In this document: piece after piece, positions 32,209 to 33,076 of the stretch | How positions within the stretch are numbered: the first letter of the stretch is position 1 | Layout: each line of letters begins with the position of its first letter | Origin: DASWHF01 sp036393295 | GTDB taxonomy: Bacteria > Pseudomonadota > Gammaproteobacteria > Acidiferrobacterales > UBA6901 | Direction of reading: 5' to 3' | Length of the DNA stretch: 33,076 nt | Assembly (NCBI GenBank): GCA_036393295.1 | Contig: DASWHF010000165.1 | Location: 1-33,076 of the forward strand | Position numbers and translations under genes: made by a program | The notes under the pieces: model-generated | Told to the model about the DNA's origin: nothing | Databases searched by the model: none | What the model saw: the letters and a program-made list of their open reading frames with translations, nothing else

Positions 32209-32598
32209 TTACGTCGGTTGCTTGTTTTCCTTCAGGTCGTTAACGACAACAGCGAGGAAGATAACGGGCAACATTAAGGTCGGCAAAGACCCGCTCTCGA
32301 ATGCGTGCCACCATGCGATCAAACCCCCGCTGAGAAGCAACCCTAGCTGTGCGCACAGGTGCGAGAGTTTTCTTGAACCGGCCCTTAGCTTGAAGACAAG
32401 CGCACTCAACGCCAGCGCTACTGTCAAGAGTGGCACATAGAAGAAGCCAACAGCGTATTTTATGTCGTCGAAAGTTGGCGGGAATATGAGAAAGTCCGAG
32501 TAAAAAATAAGTATGGTAAACAGGCCGTAAATTACACCCACCGCTAGCAGTGCGACGCTAGTTTTGTTCGCCTTCGACTTATCGTCTGCGCTCATCAT
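32209..32598 (-). CDS. Four-helix membrane protein, candidate immunity protein for the RHS tip
   Basis: A 129-residue protein with about four predicted membrane helices (roughly 14-36, 46-68, 83-100 and 104-121) and charged ends (SADDKSKANK at the start, NDLKENKQ at the end). No family is recognised. Its ATG at 32596-32598 directly abuts the stop codon of the RHS gene, so the two are translationally coupled. Small genes in this position next to an RHS C-terminal tip are usually immunity genes in polymorphic toxin systems. A membrane location would suit a toxin that acts on the inner membrane. The region is AT-richer than the rest of the window, which suggests transfer. Confidence 0.7.
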   Translation of the reverse strand: MMSADDKSKANKTSVALLAVGVIYGLFTILIFYSDFLIFPPTFDDIKYAVGFFYVPLLTVALALSALVFKLRAGSRKLSHLCAQLGLLLSGGLIAWWHAFESGSLPTLMLPVIFLAVVVNDLKENKQPT

Positions 32599-33076
32599 CT
32601 ACTTTTCCTCACATTCCTGGCACTCATTAAGTTTTTCGCCGATGTGCCCTCCAACTTCTTTTGTGGCCTCGCCAATCGGATCCATGATGTACATACCAAA
32701 CGTCACGCAGAACCACAGACGCTCGGAGGCACATTTCACCCTTTTTCGATCATTGTCCGGACCACCAGAAGAGGGGTATGCAGCTTGGCAATAATTATTC
32801 GCTTGGATCGCGCAGTACGCCGTGAAGCAGGCGCCACCCACGATTACACCAAATGTGCCAATACCTTCGCCGGTCGGGTCTGTCCGTCGCAAAGGGTTAT
32901 TGGCGACATACGCGTAGGGATTCAGCTCAAGAGGGATTTGCACCGGGCTCGGCGTCAACGTGACACCGATCTTGCGCAACAGCTCGGGGGCGCGCATGCG
33001 TGCCAGCATTGCTTCGACATGCTGGTTTACGCCACGGGGGTCCGCGGTGATGTACCTACCCAACTTCGGATCATAA
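32599..33076 (-). CDS. RHS-repeat protein, C-terminal end with variable tip (5' end outside window)
   Basis: The frame is open to the window edge. It reads YDPKLGRYITADPRG, then LNPYAYVANNPLRRTDPTGE, the end of the conserved RHS core where the shell closes and the variable tip begins. The tip is about 85 residues. It starts with a glycine-rich hydrophobic stretch (GTFGVIVGGACFTAYCAIQA), has seven cysteines, and ends in NECQECEEK. No nuclease or other known toxin motif is recognised. The core is interrupted by an unusual insert between ITADPRG and NPYAYV (QHVEAMLARMRAPELLRKIG). RHS proteins deliver such tips by type VI or other secretion routes; none is visible here. The AT content is higher than in neighbouring core genes. 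Confidence 0.88.
   Translation of the reverse strand, partial: YDPKLGRYITADPRGVNQHVEAMLARMRAPELLRKIGVTLTPSPVQIPLELNPYAYVANNPLRRTDPTGEGIGTFGVIVGGACFTAYCAIQANNYCQAAYPSSGGPDNDRKRVKCASERLWFCVTFGMYIMDPIGEATKEVGGHIGEKLNECQECEEK

Noticed and set aside
32209..32598. Holin or phage membrane protein
   Set aside because: Four helices with a start codon fused to an RHS stop codon fit an immunity gene better; no lysis or phage genes are nearby.

Overview
This is a high-GC, densely coded chromosomal stretch. The gene content looks like a gammaproteobacterium: a Rep helicase very close to the enterobacterial protein, type II citrate synthase, YheT, OtsA/OtsB, RsmB and the AguA/AguB route to putrescine. The taxonomic call is an inference from recognised families only. 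Most of the window is ordinary core genome. Only the last 2.8 kb is clearly accessory.

Layout. 1-291 is the end of an EAL-domain gene. 302-3708 holds a DUF1015 gene divergent from aguA-aguB, which encode agmatine to N-carbamoylputrescine to putrescine. 3726-3886 is a small mobile element with REP-type hairpins, followed by rsmB. A membrane-bound GAF-GGDEF diguanylate cyclase (5270-7033, minus) and a cold-shock protein come next. Then follow an MFS transporter, a GGQ-type release-factor-like protein, a DAHP synthase and a small lipoprotein whose leader is interrupted by a second miniature element. 11211-16747 (minus) reads gltA, then a 955-residue outer-membrane protein joining a zinc peptidase, a beta-propeller and an Omp85-like barrel, then a POTRA/Omp85 protein. 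After a lipase-like hydrolase and a gpsA-like gene comes a tightly overlapped otsB-mscS-otsA unit, which couples trehalose synthesis to a mechanosensitive channel. The block 22738-28222 contains rep, a GGDEF-EAL protein, a patatin (minus) and a MotB/OmpA-like coiled-coil protein. Small lipoprotein and hypothetical genes and yheT finish the core part.

The right end (about 30290-33076) is a rearranged accessory zone. It has an IS30 transposase remnant, an intact IS4-family element with perfect 35-bp ends, an orphan C-terminal gene fragment, a four-helix membrane protein and the C-terminal end of an RHS-repeat protein. The last two are AT-richer than the rest and sit stop-to-start, like an effector tip with its immunity gene.

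The most unusual non-coding signal is a family of 7-bp tandem repeats (unit GCAAGTA/TAGCAAG) that begins at the stop codons of several genes. It fills both convergent intergenic gaps (5165-5275 and 26242-26320), and the repeat itself supplies the stop codon. Palindromic REP-like elements and two miniature inverted-repeat elements with IS5-like target duplications occupy other gaps. No tRNA, rRNA or CRISPR array was seen.
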